DNA of 64,000 bases from Pisaster brevispinus (Eukaryota > Echinodermata > Asteroidea > Forcipulatida > Asteriidae): NCBI GenBank assembly GCA_023634235.1, contig JAMKCF010000014.1:4663501-4727500 (forward strand). Direction: 5' to 3'. The notes beneath the pieces are model-generated. The model had not been told where the DNA came from. It saw nothing but the letters and a program-made list of their open reading frames with translations, and ran no database searches. How positions within the stretch are numbered: position 1 is the stretch's first letter; each line of letters opens with the position of its first letter. Below, piece by piece: positions 11,496-23,200 of the stretch. Both the position numbers and the translations under genes were made by a program.

Positions 11496-11686
11496 GTCGT
11501 CATGATCATAGCAGGCCTGTGGCTGTACATGAACTCTGACCCAGTTACTGAACACACGCACTGGCTGTCACATCTAAAAGGGCGCAGTGATTACCATTGT
11601 GATGTGATGCCACGCCCCCCGTAGAGTAACTGGGTTAGAGTTCATAAATACATGTACAGCTACAGGCCTGCTTTGATCAAGACGAC
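11496..11686. mobile_element. Inverted-repeat element with about 55-bp arms
   Basis: Left arm GTCGTCATGATCA, GCAGGCCTGTGGCTGTACATG, AACTCTGACCCAGTTACT; the right arm is its complement with few changes. The roughly 60-base centre contains ACATCTAAAAGGGCGCAG. Non-coding. Confidence 0.75.
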
Positions 11687-12244
11687 ATATACATTTAATT
11701 TTTTAGTTCATCCACCCACCATCTCGAAAAGAAGTAACAAGTTTCAAACACTTGTTTCTGAATTGCCTCTTTGAAAAATTGCCACTGAATCAAGTTTGTA
11801 AAAAGTATGGTTTTCAGATTTGTTTTCAATAAAATCAAATTGTTTTCTTTTTAAAGATTGATTTCTAAATAGCAACGCATTATGCCCTTAACTTAGAGGC
11901 ATCTGCTGCATATCCCACCCACACATGAAGTAAAATCTGCTCACTAAAGAAAAAATACAATGTAATCTTTTCATTATCAAATATCAGTGGTCTTAAATCT
12001 TATCTGCGACAAAAAAACACAGGCAAAGAGCCATGTGATATCCCGCAACCCCATATTACAGGAACTTAACCAAACTGGGTCGCCTAATTCCCCTGTGTCA
12101 ATTTCTGTAGGAGGTTGGGTTTTGAGCCGGGATGACTTCGTTCAGTGACATTTTGAATTGGATAAAATGGAGATATTTGTTAAGACTTCTGCCTAGGCAA
12201 ATATTTTTGTTGTCGCGGACATGAGGTTTAAAACTATTGTCAAC

Positions 12245-12415
12245 AATTAGTATTTTTGTTTGTTTGTTTGTTAAGGGTGTTTGTTTTGTTGTTTTTATTT
12301 TGTTGTAGCTGTTGTCGTTTTGGTTTTTTTTTTTTCCGGCTGTTTTTTGGTTTGTTTGGGGGTTGTTGTTGTTGTTGTTGTTGTTTTGGGGTTTTTTTTT
12401 GGGGGGGGGGGTAAG
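12245..12415. repeat. GTT-rich low-complexity tract
   Basis: (GTTT)n, (GTT)n at 12364-12386 and poly-G at 12402-12411. The asparagine-rich ORF read from the opposite strand is an artefact. Confidence 0.8.
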
Positions 12416-13182
12416 AAGAGCATGTGACACATCAAATTGATCTTTATTCTTAGAAATCTAACATGAATGTTCACTGGTGAATTATCATGTCATTGTACCA
12501 GAAATTATTCCAATTCTACGTGTAACAAATGGCTTATACGTCAGGATTTTAAAATTTACACTGGACCGCAGGCCTGAGGCCAGTGATTTTAGCATTGGGC
12601 CAGTAAGATCAAGACCAGACAAGTCCAACGGTTTTTGCGTGCTTCAATTGAACAATAACACCTCACTGTGTATTAAACAAAAAGATGTTCAATGTTGACT
12701 TTTGGTCCGATAAAATCGTCCAATTCCGTTAAGTAGTGAGGTACCTATAAGGCAAATAAGATAAATCTTCACTCAGCACTTGTTCAATTAAAAACAGTTT
12801 ATCAAAGGCTAAACTGTGTAGATAAGATTTTTGTCTCCCTAATTTTGATTGGTCTTGTAAACAAAATTCTGGAGTCTTGTGGATTGTTCCTCCAAATAAG
12901 CAGTTTGTTACATTTGAATAGTGCCTGGTACACCAGAGTTACCGCCAAGTTACGGCTTTAAATTTGAATTCATCAGACTGTAGAGACAGCTGCTATAGCA
13001 AATGATACGGGGCAAGCTTTTGCTTAGTTACATTAGAGACGGTGAACACCCATACACAATGTTGAATGAATGTGAATGGCACAATGGTACCACGGTTTGC
13101 TCATTTGGAGGTTGCTATACAAAAGCTTGCCCTGAACTTTTTGACATAGCAACTGTCTCTATAGTCTGTTGAATTCATATTA

Positions 13183-13280
13183 AATTGTTGGGTTGAACAA
13201 AGACAAATTTACTGGAGCGGAACTTGAACCTGTGACTTCTGGATTTTACATGCCAGCGTTCTATTTTGTCAACATCATTG
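13183..13280 (-). mobile_element. Family A SINE fragment
   Basis: GGTTGAACAAAGACAAATTTAC, GGAACTTGAACCTGTGAC and GTCAACATCATTG: a decayed family A module inserted in FB3. Confidence 0.45.
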
Positions 13281-13389
13281 TTCAGGAATTCAAGTTTAAT
13301 AATAATAATATAATAATGGCTACTTATAAAGCACTCATATCCGTCACTCAGTGACGTTCAAGGCGCTTCAACATTAAGTATTTTCCTGC

Positions 13390-13695
13390 AGGGTATTTTG
13401 GGGCTACGTTTGAAGTATGAGACCTACTCCTTTACATAGCACCATGTAATGGTTTACAAGGTGCTGTGGCACAATATGCTGCCAATCAAACCAGGAACAC
13501 TGGGGCGGACCCCTTCTCTTTTCGATAAGTGCACTGGTTTCTTTTACGTGCATTACACAACACACGGGACCAACGTCTTTAAGTCCCATCCGAAGGACGA
13601 AGCAATCATGGTTACGTGTCTTACCCACACTCTGCTGATCAGAAACACAAGAGCTTGAGTCCGGTGCTCTTATCCGCTCGGCCACAACACACCAT
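13390..13695 (-). mobile_element. Leu-tRNA-type SINE (family C)
   Basis: Reading on the minus strand: TGTTGTGGCCGAGCGGAT head, ACTCAAGCTCTTGTGTTTC (CAA in the anticodon position), then the body TCGGATGGGACTTAAAG and the tail ACCTTGTAAACCATTACATG. The head is close to tRNA-Leu(CAA). Inserted into FB3 sequence. Confidence 0.65.
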
Positions 13696-13854
13696 AAAGT
13701 GGTTATAACTTGTGACTAAGCAAGTCATTGTACCAGTAATTATTCAAATTAACTCAGAAATGGTTTATTAGAGCCATATTATTGGCTTAGTAAGCTGGAA
13801 AATAATAATAATAATAATATATTGTATTTGTATAGCGCCTACTGCAGGCCAGCC

Positions 13855-13975
13855 TCTAAGCGCTTAACATTCAGTATTTTCCTGCAAGGTATTTGGGGCA
13901 ACGTTTTGAAGTATGAGACCTACTCCTTTACATAGCACCTTGTAATGGTTTACAAGGTGCTGTGGCGCAAAATGA
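13855..13975 (-). mobile_element. Family C SINE 3' fragment
   Basis: Repeats the tail of the 13390 copy (AGTATTTTCCTGCAAGG, GAAGTATGAGACCTACTCC, CACCTTGTAATGGTTTACAAGG) without the tRNA-like head. Preceded by an (AAT)n tract. Confidence 0.55.
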
Positions 13976-14065
13976 CATTTGCCCCTGAGAGGTGGCAGAC
14001 AAGGAATGTTGTAGGAAGGTGGGGGGGGGGGGCATCTTAAATAGAGAAAGTTAATGGTTACTTAC

Positions 14066-14234
14066 AAATTAACAATAAAAGGGTGCTGGATGGAAGAAAG
14101 AATTGCCTTTTCACTTAAGACATGGTCCGTTTGCTTTAACCTTACGATGTCCGAAATTGCTAAAACCTTCAGAGCCATGTATTCCTTGGATGTCTTGTCT
14201 TTGACTAGAATGACTCTCCCAAACGTTCCGGTGC
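14066..14234 (-). CDS. PRKX: PRKX-like kinase coding exon 2 (glycine loop, VAIK-type lysine, helix C)
   Basis: 169 bases, with acceptor CTTGTCAG|GC at 14235 and donor TT|GTAAGT at 14065. It encodes TGTFGRVILVKDK, then MALKVL (lysine equivalent to PKA Lys72), VRLKQTDHVLSEKAIL (glutamate of helix C) and HPFIVN. Exon phases (1 in, 2 out) agree with exon 1, so the two belong to one transcript despite the distance. Confidence 0.85.
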
Positions 14235-17200
14235 CTGACAAGTAAACAATAAAAAAGATAGTATTATTCAGGATTTGTTTTTGTTTTAATGATAATCATA
14301 GTAATGTTAGGTTGAACAAAGAAAACTGACTGAAGGGGAAATTGAACCTGCGGCCTCTGAACTAGCGTGCCAGTGCTTGACCAACTGAGCTATCCAGCCC
14401 TAATGTTGGCGGTCTTCTGACTGGCACCCTAAACAAAGATATTGACAAAACATTTATAACGATCGGGTTGATAGCTTCATACAGGGATGTGATAGGCTGT
14501 TGAGAAAAAAACCTGAACTCTGAGCGCAAAAAGCGAAAGCATGCGAGCTCGAAAACTTGCGAGCATGAAGCCCAATATTAACATTTATCTTTGGTTTTAA
14601 AAGCCCTACTCTACAATCTGGGCGTTATTTTATGGTTTTATCTTCATTTTTTTATGAATTTGATCTTTAAAAAAATAAAATAAATAAATAAAAAAATAGG
14701 GGGGGGGGGGCAAAAAAACCCGGAATTTCTTTTTTTTTAAGGGCAAAAAAAAAACCGGAATTCCGGATAAAAACGGAGAAATCACATCCCTGTTCATAAT
14801 AAGATTCACAAGCACTATTACCACCTTCCCTTTGACTATTCCCCTCACTTTAAACCACTCCATTTCTGTTCTTTAACAGACTCCAAAACCTTCAAGAGAG
14901 CAATAGAAAAATGCCACAAAGTGACAACTACTTAACCCAACCCTTAAAAAGGTCACAATTTCAAGTCCTGGGCCCAATAAATGCTTAAAGATAAGCAGGA
15001 TACCAGCCGCAGATTGTACATGTGACATGGTACTTTGGCTGGTGACCTTATTCTGGTAAGCATAATTTTGTTGTGCTTAGCCACTTTTTGCGCTTAAGCT
15101 TCTCTATGAAATTGTGCCCTGATATGAATTACGTGATATTAAATAAGTGTTCTTTTTCCGCCACCCACACAATATTCACCGGTTATACAACAGCTCAAGG
15201 GGGGGGGGGTAAAGGCAAGTGTTTAGTGACTTTCAGAAAGCCAATTACAGTATTGTTAACCAACAAAAACTTGACCTCTAGCAGATTTTCCAGCAATATT
15301 TACAGCCTGCGGAGTTCCTTTGCTCCACGGTTGGAAAATTTGCCACAAGCAAAATTTGTACTCATTCATGGACTGTTGTGATTAAATGGAAATATTGGCT
15401 GACAAATTTACATTGCAGAGGATACAATACAGGAAATGGCCTTGTGGCTGAGATGTTTTTTTATGAGATTGCCAGATACTAGCCCAAAGTAAACTTTTGT
15501 AATTGGAAAAATTTTATTCATTTATTGCTTTAGAAAATAAAATTAGCTGTTGCAAACTGCTTACCGACCAAAAGGACCTTTTAAATGCAAAAAAATAGTT
15601 AATGAGCTGACCTGTCGACCCTAGAAGAGTTAAATCCTCTTCGGCTAAATGACAACGTCAACACTCAAAATACAAGTATGCTGCTTCTGTTGTGCCACTA
15701 AACTGTTTGAGTGAGTTGCTGTGTGAGTCATTTAGCCTTCAAGAAAGACTCTGCTAGGGTCAAAACATCAGGCCATTAACTCTTTTTTTTCATCTATTGC
15801 TTTAATCAAATTTTTATTTATAGCGCCAAAATTATCAAAAGAATACAAGATGTTCTAGGAAAAATCAGACAAAGGAGAAGTGGGGAAATAGGAAATGGAG
15901 AAAATATTTATTCATAGGGAACCACAACTTCATTTCACAAAGCACTAAGATTCATCTTAAGTTGAGTTGTCAATATTACCAACAGTGATTTGTATTGTGA
16001 CATCACACTTTACTTAGCAATTAAGACTGATTCGCAGTTAAAATCAATCTGAGGTCTTTATGGAACTTTCCCCAGGCCTTATAGTTTGTTGTTTTAAGAC
16101 AGTATTTGGCTTGTAAAAGGCACCTGTATGCGGGAAAACAAAATTTATAACTGGAACATTTCAAGGGGCACCATGGCAATGACCAGGGGCATTGAGGCAG
16201 CAATTGCCTCCACTCACCTCAGTGAAATATCAGTCTAGGGCACAATTGTATTTATATTATTTTACTATTATTATTATATATTGCTGGTAATGAAACCAAG
16301 GATGCCTCATATGTGATCTTAATCACTATAGCTCACAAGCCTAAGGAAACCTGTAAACAATTGTGCTTGCTATATGTGAACCAGAACTAGTTAACCCCTA
16401 CTCTTTCATGATAAGTGTTCTGGGTTCTTTAACATGCACTACCAATCCTAGTAATGTAGATGGCACCTACATGTAACAGCATCCGAAGGACAAAGCAATT
16501 ATGGTGAAATATCTTGCTCAAGGACACAAGTGCCAAGACTGGGACTCGAACCCACACTCTGCTGATCGGAAACACCAGAGCTTGAGTCCGATGCTCTTAA
16601 CCACTCGGCCAAGACACACCACTCACTCTGCTCAGCAACAACAACAACAAACAAAAGTACCAGTCACTGGTACATGTTACAAGGGGTTTTGGCTGGTTAC
16701 CTTTCTGGTAAGCATAATTTTGATGTCCTAATCTACTGTTGTGCTTTGCAAGCAGCTCTTTGAAATTGGGTCATGGGGAACAAGACAAACATGGCGGCAG
16801 TATTCTGTCAAAAGAAGCTTAAATAATTGACCTAATGACAAACTCAACTAACAACATTACTGAATGGCATTCTCGGAGCACCCATCATTAAGACCATGAT
16901 AGGTACTCAAATAAATCGAAACCTTGGCTTTTCAGAGCCAGTCACTTGAAAGAAAACAGATTAAGCATTGGGATAATCCCTATTGATACAGACAATTGGC
17001 CTTTGCAAATTGACTCCAAGAGTACAAAGCCGTTTTAATCCAGTGGTAAACTGTACCATGTAACCAAGTACACATTTTCCCAGTCTTGAAGAACGTACCT
17101 CTATGCTGCATTCTCTCTGACATTTATTTTGTTTGTTCGGATGATCTTCTAATTAAGGGAACTCAAGGAGATATAAACGCCAAGCTGGCAACAGCCAATC

Positions 17201-20200
17201 TCTCTCATACAAACATTGGTTTAACGTCTATGATTATGAATTGCACAAATCAACAAATTGTGATTCAGTAACTAGACAACACTACTTAATCTAGTCATTG
17301 TGAAATCCTTGGCCGGATTCGAACCCACAACCTTGCGATTGCAAATCCTGCGATTGCAAATCCTGCAGTCTAACCAACTAACACATTCTTCAGGGTTTGC
17401 CCTTAACTTTTTCAGCTACTATCCAGCAGGACCAGCTTAGCTTGTCATTTCACTAGTCCCTCAGCTTTTTCACTGGTCAATACTTAGAGTGAAAAAGGGA
17501 TACTATTCAACGCTGAACTAGACAGCCGAACCACTTGGAGTGAATTTTGACTGGTCCTCATGTTTGTAACAGGCATTTGGCTGGCGAACCACAGCCAATA
17601 TGGATAGCGCTGACTCTCATTCACCAAAGCTTTCAATTTCTGTTCTCCAAATGATTTCAGAGGCACGAAGCAACTACAAAAACTGTGGCTATTGATTCAG
17701 ATTTCAAAGGCTGGCCATTAGGTTTTCGAGAGCATCAGACGTCCTACAACAATACTTATCAAGGCCCATGGCACAACATAACCAAAATAACTGATGACTT
17801 CCCCATACAAACAACTCTGTAATTGGACACATTTGTCACCCGACTGAATCGGCCTGATAGAAAACATGACCAACTTTCTCTGCTTTACCACACTGTTGTC
17901 GTTGCCGTGGTGACAATTACGCTGCCCTCGTTATCCCCCCAGGGAAAAAAGCAGCGGGGCTTTCTGGAGGGCTTCTGTTGTGATATTGTGGAGTGAAGCG
18001 GACAAACCGACACACCAGACAAGGTTTGAAGCTTTTGTTCACCTCTTGTGGAGGGTCTCCTTTATCAGAGGGCAATGAAGCAATTTTGGAATGGCAAAGG
18101 GGGTGTGCAAATAGCGTACAACTTACAAGAAAATATTATATAGGTATGTTTTGGGTCAATTTTGGGGAGTGCAGTTTAGACTTTAAGTATTAGGAATGCA
18201 TGTTGTATGTGGGCAATGTTTATTTGGAAGTGAGTTCTGGCTCCAATTGTCAATTTTTATTTTATTTCAAAACTGCAATACTTTGAAGGTTTTGTTTAAA
18301 AAAACAACTTGGTTGTGTCAAATTTCAGGATTTATAGTTTTTGAAGCAGATAAAAACACAAGCAAACACAAGCAGCTTTTGATATAAAATTTCACAAGTG
18401 AGTTGAACACAGTCCCTGTCACTCTATATTGAATGTTAAATATGGATTTTTTTTATTGAAACAGATGGGTGTTCTGGACTTATTTAGTCATTTCCATTTT
18501 TTTTTCTGATTAAGGGGGCCAATCAGAAATCAATGTTTCATATTTTTCGATATTCTTTGTTTCAAATGGGTGGGTCAAAAGAAATAATTGAAAAGCAAAC
18601 TTTGAAGAGGAGAAAAAAACACACACACACACACACAACCAATGTTCACAATTATGTTACACAAACACACAAGGGCAACAGTTCTCGGTTGATTCCTTCT
18701 GCTTTGGTTGTGACGTACAGTTCATGTATATTTTGTGCAAAAGAGAAGTCAGTATGTGTTGAGTGCTGTTATACTATTGGGAATTTTCACAGATAAAGAG
18801 GTGAGGGACAGGGGTGAGGGGATGTTAAAACTGCACCCTCACTTTCAAATTAACTGTCACAGTCAGTAGAGATAAAGCATTTCACTATCCATGTAAAAGG
18901 AACTGTCCACAGTTAATTCCCATAACAGTGTACATTGTACTTAAGCCAAAACCACCTTGAAATGCCAACCACAAGATGCTACACAAGAATGTCCTATAAT
19001 GACCTAACTTCCTTAGGGATTAACTTTTTGAGCAGCCTATTTGTGATTAGCATACAGTGGTAAGAGCTCAGCAGAACTGATAAAGCCAGCTTAAGTTAAT
19101 CCTGTTTTTCTTTTGACTGGGTGTTGGTAAATTTCCAGCGGTTAACAGTGGGAGGTAAAACTGAAAAAAAGTTTGCTTGAACCTTGTCGAGAAACACCAA
19201 TGCTGGAAAATGATAGGCCTATACAACCAAAAAAAACCTGCGCTTCAGAAAGTTATCAAGTAATAAACCACAAGGGAAAGAGACTGGGTTAGTTTTTAAT
19301 AATTTAGGGTTGAACAAAGACAAATTGATTGAGATGGATTGGAACCTGCCATCTCCAAATTAAGGTGTCAGCGCTATACCAACTGAGCCATCTTAGCACA
19401 GTGTTGGCAAATGACAAGGATCTGTGTGTATGGTAAATAATAACTTATGGACTATTATAAATTTAGCAGAAATATTCCTTACAAATTTACATAGCAAAAA
19501 ATACAAAGCATGAAATTACATTCGTAGCAGAGATCTGAAGGAAAAGCAATACTGGTTAGGTGTCCTACTTAGGGGCAAAAGCGTCAAGACCGAGACTCGA
19601 ACCCACACTTTACCGGTCAGAAACACCCGGGCTTGAGCCCCTTCGCTTGAACGCTCGGCCACGACCTGCCGCACAAAATGTGCTGATATTTGAGATTACT
19701 CCCATAATACCCTATACATGTACATTGGATCCTTGTTGCTCAGCTCTAAGTGCTGTTTTTCATAAAGAGGCCGAGAGTAGGCGTTTTCCTACAAGATGTT
19801 TACAACTTCTATTCTCCAAGTTAATGGTTCAGTTGCATTCACTTGTACTCAGAGTCTGTGGCCTTTTCAAACTCGGGGTCCCCTCTTGAGAGTTTTTTTA
19901 TTTTCACCCCCACTGGTCTAACAAGTGGGGAACCCCATTGACAAAATGCAACCAAGCAGTTGAGGTTGGTATTAAGCGTGAGAACACAAACACATTAAAG
20001 GAAATCTTGGAGGAGAAAAAAAACCACACACACACAAAGTTTCTCATGCTTTACTTTCTGCATGTTTGTAAACATGTAGAGTAGTTTACCCTGATACTTG
20101 TTTTTGTCTTTTTCTTTTCTGGAGTGTTGATGTATTATTGTAGGCAGGTTCAATTATTTTAAAGGTAGGGTCATAGATTGATTTTTGTCAACAGGATGCT

Positions 20201-23200
20201 GATTTCATTTATAGGCAAAACTATCAAGAAAGATGCATGACAAGTCACCTGTGAAAGTTTTGGCTGCATACAGTGTCTACTTAATGAGAAAAACAAAAAC
20301 TGTCATAGTATTTTCATCGAGAACGCCACATCCATCCAGCGACATGGGGGGTACCAACCACATCTCTGGCTGCAGCATTCACAAACGGACACCGCTGAAA
20401 GTTGAATATCCAAAAGTCGCTGAAAGGCAATCTTCTGAGATTCAAATGTTTCTAATCAATTGGGGGGGGGGGGGGCACATCAGATGAAATAAGTTGAATT
20501 CACTTCAGTTAAAGTGCGCACTCTTGCACACATAGTGCTTGCTAGCTTCAACAGTTCTATGACAAATATATTTGTTCCCCTAAAATATATTTGTCACTTA
20601 AAAGCTTTAAATGTCTGCCCCCAGGAGGCCTCAAAAGGTTTGTAGAATCAAGGGTTTGTGGTCTAGTCAATATAGCTTGATTGTTACATGGCTACATACA
20701 TTTGTGTACATGTACTGTACGTATAGCCATGAAGGTAGAAAAAAAGATGTGTACGGCTGTGTGGTTCTGGCCACAAACAGCTGCCGTGTCTAGTACATGT
20801 AGCATCTAGTCCTCCATGCTCCCACTGTCTCCAAAAGCCAACAGTACAGCCATAGCCCAGCTCACTCAATTCATCCACAGCCTCTAAGAAACAGTGGGAT
20901 ACACACTGGAAGTCATCAATAAGACGTTGTCAATTTATCATTTTATTGCCGTCTTCATCACAACTCAGTATCTCAAAAGTCTCCCCAAGCTCCCCCCCCC
21001 CCCCCCAGGGCCCAACCCTTGTTTTGGTGATGGGTAGATCTCTATCCCTTTAAAGTGACGTTCACTGGAGCATGCTCCATTCTTCCTGATATTCTTCCAG
21101 CTTCTCAGCCCAGCTTGAAATGCTTTCTTGAGAGTCAATTAGGGGCTGTATCCTAAAATCTGACCTTCTTTTTCAGGCCTGGAATTTCAGGGAGGCTTGC
21201 TGCCCTGGTGTTTTCAACCACATCCCTACAAATTGTTCCCTTGCTACATTCTGATTTTTCTTGAGTGTGAAACCAGGCTTTCTGGTTTTTTCCCACCCAT
21301 ACACTCTTGCTTTGCTGTACATGTAGAACAAAGAGCCATTACAACAGCTCTAATTCACACACTGCATCTCTTTGGAACTCCTTGCCTGGTGCATGTTTCC
21401 CTCCATCCTACAGTCCAGACTGTTCTAGGAGGAATATCATCTTGAATGTTTTCTTCTTGTAGCCCTTATACCAAGAGTGGCTTTTTAGCCTTGTTTGGGG
21501 CAAACTTGCCTTAAAAGAATAAATAAAATATTTTTAAAATGCTCTTTACTTGCTCTATGTTCAGAAGAATTAGTAACCTTGCACTTTGCACCATGAAAGT
21601 CCTGCAGGACTTTCGCTTTTGTAGAAATACTAAAGTGACATTCTAGATATCAGGCATCCTGTATTAAGCATTAATTTGTCATTTTAACATATGTGGCTTT
21701 TCATGAAAACGGTGATGATTTGACAATTTTGGGGGGACTACACAATGTGTATTGTCAACAAAAAGGACAACAACAAAAGTTTTTACAACAAAAATAAATG
21801 AGTATAGTCAACCCTCGTTATAAAGAGCACGCCATAAAAGAGGTTCTGCTCATAAATCTCATTTCTGCTTTGTGTTTCTTTGTTTTGCTACCCTTCTGTT
21901 AGAGGTAATTTAGCCAGTCCAAATGCCAGTTAAAACAACCGAGGACCAGTCTTAATTCTCCGCAAGTGGTCCAGCTGGCTAGTTCAGTGTTGAAAGCCTC
22001 CCTGATTAACATGAAATATGGACTAGAGAAAAAGCTGGAGACTTTCAAAATGACAAGCTAACTGGCCCTGCTGGCTGGTAAGTCACTGCAAAAGAACTTT
22101 GTTTGCATTGTGTTAACTTAATAACTTGTAGTGGCAGCTTAAGGCGGGGAGAGTTGCGCCTACTTCAAAATACTTCAAAATTAATTGGTGCGTGCTACGT
22201 AGAAATGCACCCATAATGGGCTGAGCGACAAACTGTGTTCAGTGCTTAAATTTTGCTGAACTATTTTTTTATTTCACAAAAAGACATTGATTTACCAGAA
22301 GAATATTTTATGCTCAAACCCTCCCAAAATGTATTCGGCCATGGAATGTTCATGAGGTGAAATTCATAGCTTCTTACAAGAGTACATGGAGGTCGTTCAG
22401 ACACACTACTAAAGTCGGTTTTAAGGCAGTTTGAACTCATTCGGGTTTAACTTTGTGTGTCTGAACGCTCTTAAAACTTAACCGAATCGGGTTGAACTCG
22501 AATGAGTTAAATCGGTCGGCAAGGGTGGTTTAACGCTAAACCACTTCGGTTTATCTTTTAGCACGGTATGTGGACAGAATAAAAATGACAACATCCGGTT
22601 TAACTCACAGCAGATAACCACTGACCTGTGTAAGGTCATAAGTAAATATGCCTACATACGCCTCAACGTGCACCTCAACAGGGCTGTGCGCGTGCTTTTG
22701 TGAATAAACCGGATGTTGTTGTGTTGGGTCACGGTGCCGTTTGACCTCTTAAAACCGAAGATAAACCATATCTGGTTTAACTTTGAGCTGTCTGAACGCA
22801 AGATAGTTTTATTTTTACGACCGCCCCCCTCTGCTCGTAACGTTAAACCGATTTGGGTCTAACTTTAGTACGCTGTCTGAACATGGCCATGGAAGCATTG
22901 ACTTACAACATGTTCAGCCCCTACCCCAGGCTTCTTCCTGTCTAGGAGAGATAGAGTCCGACTAAGGCTAGCTTGATGACATTTGATGCAATGCATCATG
23001 TACAGTATTAACTGAAACTACATGTATACAAGGAGAAAATCTGACTGCATTAAGACTCAAAGAGGAAGTAACCTGCACAGCCTTAAAACTCAAGGAAATA
23101 AATATCGCTAAAATTAGTGTGACCTACATACATAAATTGAGTTTCGGTGTGTGTCGAAAGTACACTGAATTGAAGAAATGTGCCATACAGCATGTACGGT

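Larger units (their letters stand above)
12905..13785. mobile_element. FB3 palindromic repeat interrupted by SINE sequence
   Basis: Left portion 12905-13190 (ATTTGAATTCATCAGACTG, GGGCAAGCTTTTGC, inverted GCAACTGTCTCTATAGTCTG). The right terminus resumes at 13696 (ACTTGTGACTAAGCAAGTCATTG). The 500 bases between are tRNA-derived SINE sequence and microsatellite, so the insertion order can be read directly. Confidence 0.65.

Noticed and set aside
12098..12430. Asparagine/lysine-rich ORF on the minus strand
   Set aside because: Low-complexity GTT/GTTT/poly-G tract.
1..14065. Remaining kinase exons (RDLKPEN, DFG, APE motifs)
   Set aside because: Searched for by eye on the minus strand and not found; they are presumed to lie beyond the left edge, though a short exon could have been missed.
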